NCBI GenBank assembly: GCA_030528565.1
Contig: JAUMYP010000001.1
Location: forward strand, 75,715-122,188
Length of the DNA: 46,474 bases
From: Pseudomonadota bacterium
Lineage (GTDB): Bacteria > Pseudomonadota > Gammaproteobacteria > Xanthomonadales > Xanthomonadaceae
Direction: 5' to 3'
Part shown: in pieces, positions 44,033-46,474 of the stretch
How positions within the stretch are numbered: the first letter of the stretch is position 1
Layout: the number at the start of each line of letters is the position of its first letter
Translations under genes and position numbers: made by a program
The notes under the pieces: model-generated
What the model was told of the DNA's origin: nothing
Database searches by the model: none
The model's input: the letters and a program-made list of their open reading frames with translations, nothing else

Positions 44033-45295
44033 ATGGCGCTAACTGCCGCCTCCAATACCACCGCCCCACTGATTAGCAATGACGTGGTGGTATTTGGCCT
44101 GCTGGCCGCCACGCTGGGGCTGATTTTTTATCTTGCCAGCGGCCCTACGCCGTTCTGGAAGAAGTTCTTCGCCTGGGTGCCGGCACTGCTGCTGTGCTAT
44201 TTCATCCCGGCGCTATACAACACCTATGGCCTGATTGATGGCACCCGCAGCGCCATCTACAACCCGGTCGCCAGCCGCATCCTGCTGCCTGCGGCACTGG
44301 TGTTGCTCACCCTTTCGGTGGACTTGAAAGGCATCCTGAAACTCGGCCCACGGCTGTTGTTCGTGTTTTGTGCAGGCACCCTGGGCATCGTGCTCGGCGC
44401 CATCGTCAGCTTCGTGCTGCTGCAATGGCTCTGGCCTACGGCGGTGGCCGGGGACACCTGGAAAGGCATGGCGGCACTGGCTGGTAGCTGGATTGGCGGT
44501 GGCGCCAATATGGTGGCGGCGCGGGAAATCTTTGAAGTCGATGCCACCTTGTTTGGCCAGTTTTCAGTGGTGGATGTGGCCATTGCCAATATCTGGATGG
44601 CGACCTTGCTGTTTCTTGCCGGGCGCTCGGCGCAAATCGACAAGGCCAGCCGCGCCGATACCCGCGCCATCGACGAAATGAAGGCGCGTGTCGCCGCCTA
44701 TGAGGCGGCCAATGCCCGTATTGCCAGCCTCACCGACCTGATGCTGATTATCGGCCTTGCCTTTGGCGTGGTTGGGCTGGCACATGCCATTGCCACCCCG
44801 GCATCTGCCTGGGCGGGGGTGCATGTGCCCTATGCTGCGCGGCTCAGCCTGGATACGCCGTTTGTGTGGATTGTGATGTTCTCCACGTTTACCGGCCTTG
44901 CGCTCAGCTTTACCCGGCTGCGCAAGCTCGAAGACGTGGGCGCATCCAAACTGGGGGCGCTGTTCCTGTATTTCCTGATTGCCAGCATCGGCATGCAGAT
45001 GAACTTCAAGCAACTGGCTGACCGCCCGGAACTCCTGGTGATTGGCGTGTTGTGGATGCTGGTGCATATCGGCGTGCTGTGGGCAGCAGCGCGCATGGTG
45101 AAGGCGCCGCTGTTCTATTTCGCCATGGGCTCGCAGGGTAATATCGGCGCGGCGGCTTCCGCCCCGGTGGTCGCCGCCGCCTTCCACCCCTCGCTGGCAG
45201 CGGTGGGCGTACTGCTGGGCACGGTGGGCTATGCCACCGGCACCGTGGTCGCCTACGGCCTTGGCCTGATACTGAAATGGCTGGCCGGTGCATGA
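44033..45295 (+). CDS. DUF819-family membrane protein
   Basis: A 420-residue polytopic membrane protein with about ten or eleven helices. The family (YjcL-like) is recognised by ALAGSWIGGGANMVAAREIFEVD and, near the end, GSQGNIGAAASAPVVAAAFHPSLAAVGVLLGTVGYATGT. This two-half pattern suggests a transporter; no substrate is established. ATG 44033 follows GGAGATAAG. It stands alone behind a terminator. Confidence 0.9.
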   Translation: MALTAASNTTAPLISNDVVVFGLLAATLGLIFYLASGPTPFWKKFFAWVPALLLCYFIPALYNTYGLIDGTRSAIYNPVASRILLPAALVLLTLSVDLKGILKLGPRLLFVFCAGTLGIVLGAIVSFVLLQWLWPTAVAGDTWKGMAALAGSWIGGGANMVAAREIFEVDATLFGQFSVVDVAIANIWMATLLFLAGRSAQIDKASRADTRAIDEMKARVAAYEAANARIASLTDLMLIIGLAFGVVGLAHAIATPASAWAGVHVPYAARLSLDTPFVWIVMFSTFTGLALSFTRLRKLEDVGASKLGALFLYFLIASIGMQMNFKQLADRPELLVIGVLWMLVHIGVLWAAARMVKAPLFYFAMGSQGNIGAAASAPVVAAAFHPSLAAVGVLLGTVGYATGTVVAYGLGLILKWLAGA

Positions 45296-45455
45296 GCTTG
45301 GCCGCATGCATTGCAAACGACGGGCAGCCTGCAAACTGCCCGTTGTGATTTTGATGGCCTGGCCGGTTGCAACCGCGGCATCAGTATTGGCGGATGCAAG
45401 CCTGGCATTCATCCCTGTTGTGGCAATGTGTGCGCTTTCGTATTGAGAACCGCAG

Positions 45456-46427
45456 ATGAAAACCACTGAAACCCAGGCTGTATTGCATATCGCCCTGATG
45501 GCCGGTTTTGCCGATGGCGCCAAGCATGAACGCGAGCGCGAGGCGATACGCCGCATTGCCGAGAGCCTGGGCAATGACCCGGCGGTGAACCTGCCTTCGC
45601 TGTATCAGAATGTGTTGCTAGGGCGCGTCACTCTGGCGAGTGCAGCAGCGGCGCTGGAAAGCGAAGCAACCCGGCAACTGGCTTACGAGATGGCCGTATG
45701 CCTATGCGATGCCGATGGCGTACACAGTAGCGCCGAACGCGCCTTTTTGCAGGATTTGCAGCAGCAGCTTGGGCTTGCCAGGGCACCCAGCGACAGCTTT
45801 GTGCAACAGGCCGACAGCCTGGCTGCCGCCGCCGTGCCGGGGGCTGTCAGCCCGGCAGCCGCCAGTGCCACGCCGCCGCCGCTGACAGTGATTGACCGCG
45901 ACCAGCTGGAAGCGCAAATCCGCAGCGCCGCCATCACCAATGGCGCGCTGGAATTGCTGCCGGAAACCCTGTCCACCATGGCCATCATCCCGCTGCAAAT
46001 GCGCCTGGTGTATCGCATTGGCAAGGCGCATGGCTATGAGCTGGATAGCGGCCATATCAAAGATTTCCTGGCGACACTGGGGGTGGGGCTGACCTCGCAA
46101 TATCTGGAAAACGCCGGGCGCAAGTTATTGGGTGGCATGCTGAAAAAGGCCGGTGGCCGCATGCTGGGCGGTGTGTTGGGCGGCCTTGGCAAGCAGGCCA
46201 TCAGTTCCGGCATGAGCTTTGCCAGCACCTATGCGCTGGGGCATGTGGCGCTGGCGTATTACGCCGCTGGCCGCAAACTCTCCACCGATGTCTTGAAAAG
46301 CAGCTACCAGAGCCTGTTCGGCCAGGGGCAGCAGTTGCAGGCACAGTTGCGACCGCAAATCGAGCAGCGCGCGCAAACCCTCGATATGGGCGAAATCATG
46401 CAACTGGTACGCGGCAAGGTGGTGTAA
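45456..46427 (+). CDS. TerB-like plus DUF697 (YcjF-type) protein
   Basis: A 323-residue protein. Residues 1-110 are an all-helical TerB-like domain (AGFADGAKHEREREAIRRIAE; EMAVCLCDADGVHSSAERAFLQDL), with acidic positions that may bind metal. An Ala/Pro-rich linker follows (about 115-145). The C-terminal half contains MRLVYRIGKAHGYELDSGHIKDFLATLG and glycine-rich hydrophobic stretches to YALGHVALAYYAAGR, the DUF697 pattern of GTPase-associated membrane proteins. Role unknown, possibly envelope stress. Only a weak GAGAA ribosome site. Nothing recognisable follows to the window end. Confidence 0.82.
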   Translation: MKTTETQAVLHIALMAGFADGAKHEREREAIRRIAESLGNDPAVNLPSLYQNVLLGRVTLASAAAALESEATRQLAYEMAVCLCDADGVHSSAERAFLQDLQQQLGLARAPSDSFVQQADSLAAAAVPGAVSPAAASATPPPLTVIDRDQLEAQIRSAAITNGALELLPETLSTMAIIPLQMRLVYRIGKAHGYELDSGHIKDFLATLGVGLTSQYLENAGRKLLGGMLKKAGGRMLGGVLGGLGKQAISSGMSFASTYALGHVALAYYAAGRKLSTDVLKSSYQSLFGQGQQLQAQLRPQIEQRAQTLDMGEIMQLVRGKVV

Positions 46428-46474
46428 GAGCCATGCCTTTCAAGGTCTTTGCTCTGTCCCCTTAAGCTCCACCA

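Overview
This is a 46.5 kb stretch of ordinary chromosome, fairly GC-rich, from a gammaproteobacterium that is most likely in the order Lysobacterales (Xanthomonadales). Four things in the sequence point there: the cluster lexA-recA-recX-alaS-csrA-tRNA-Ser, a fused aspartokinase/diaminopimelate decarboxylase gene, the MurD2/MurL pair known from Xanthomonas, and a LexA box of the Xanthomonas TTAGTA(N4)TACTAA type. The genus cannot be settled by reading alone.

Layout. 0-5.7 kb (minus strand): tRNA-Ser(GCU), csrA, alaS, recX, recA and lexA. 5.8-14.4 kb (plus): a YchJ-family gene, sdhE with a ygfX-like gene, lolC/lolD, comEC, rplU-rpmA, obgE and an oxygen-binding di-iron (ODP) protein. 14.5-18.5 kb: dksA (minus), then yidD, a dihydroorotase, a small lipoprotein, tRNA-Val(GAC) (minus) and an EamA transporter. 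18.6-24.2 kb: a type IV pilus block with two tandem pilins, pilB, pilC, pilD and then coaE. 24.4-31.8 kb (mostly minus): M17 aminopeptidase, HAD phosphatase, three small envelope or stress proteins (one ElaB/YqjD-like), a DegP/DegQ protease, a SET-domain methyltransferase (plus), a membrane protein, an HU protein with a histone H1-like tail, and a PhzF protein. 31.9-37.2 kb (plus): lysAC-murL-murD2. 37.3-38.5 kb: a small accessory island with a Phd/VapC-type toxin-antitoxin pair, a displaced copy of the murD2 3' end and a 244-bp nested inverted-repeat element. 38.5-46.4 kb: S10 peptidase, polyprenyl synthase, ssb, S9 peptidase, DUF819 transporter and a TerB/DUF697 protein.

How genes work together. 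lysAC, murL and murD2 are tightly packed. They link meso-diaminopimelate metabolism to the route in which L-Glu is added to UDP-MurNAc-L-Ala (MurD2) and then epimerised to D-Glu (MurL). PilD is expected to process the two pilins that PilB and PilC assemble. lexA, recA and recX form an SOS block with a LexA box over the lexA promoter. sdhE and ygfX overlap, and lolC and lolD overlap.

Most notable signals: the toxin-antitoxin island flanked by two copies of the murD2 3' end; the SET methyltransferase two genes from a lysine/alanine-tailed HU; a 25-bp perfect palindrome before the ODP gene; a short repeat (core CCTTGAACAGGCTCT) recurring beside gene 3' ends; and promoter geometry suggesting leaderless lexA and ispB mRNAs.
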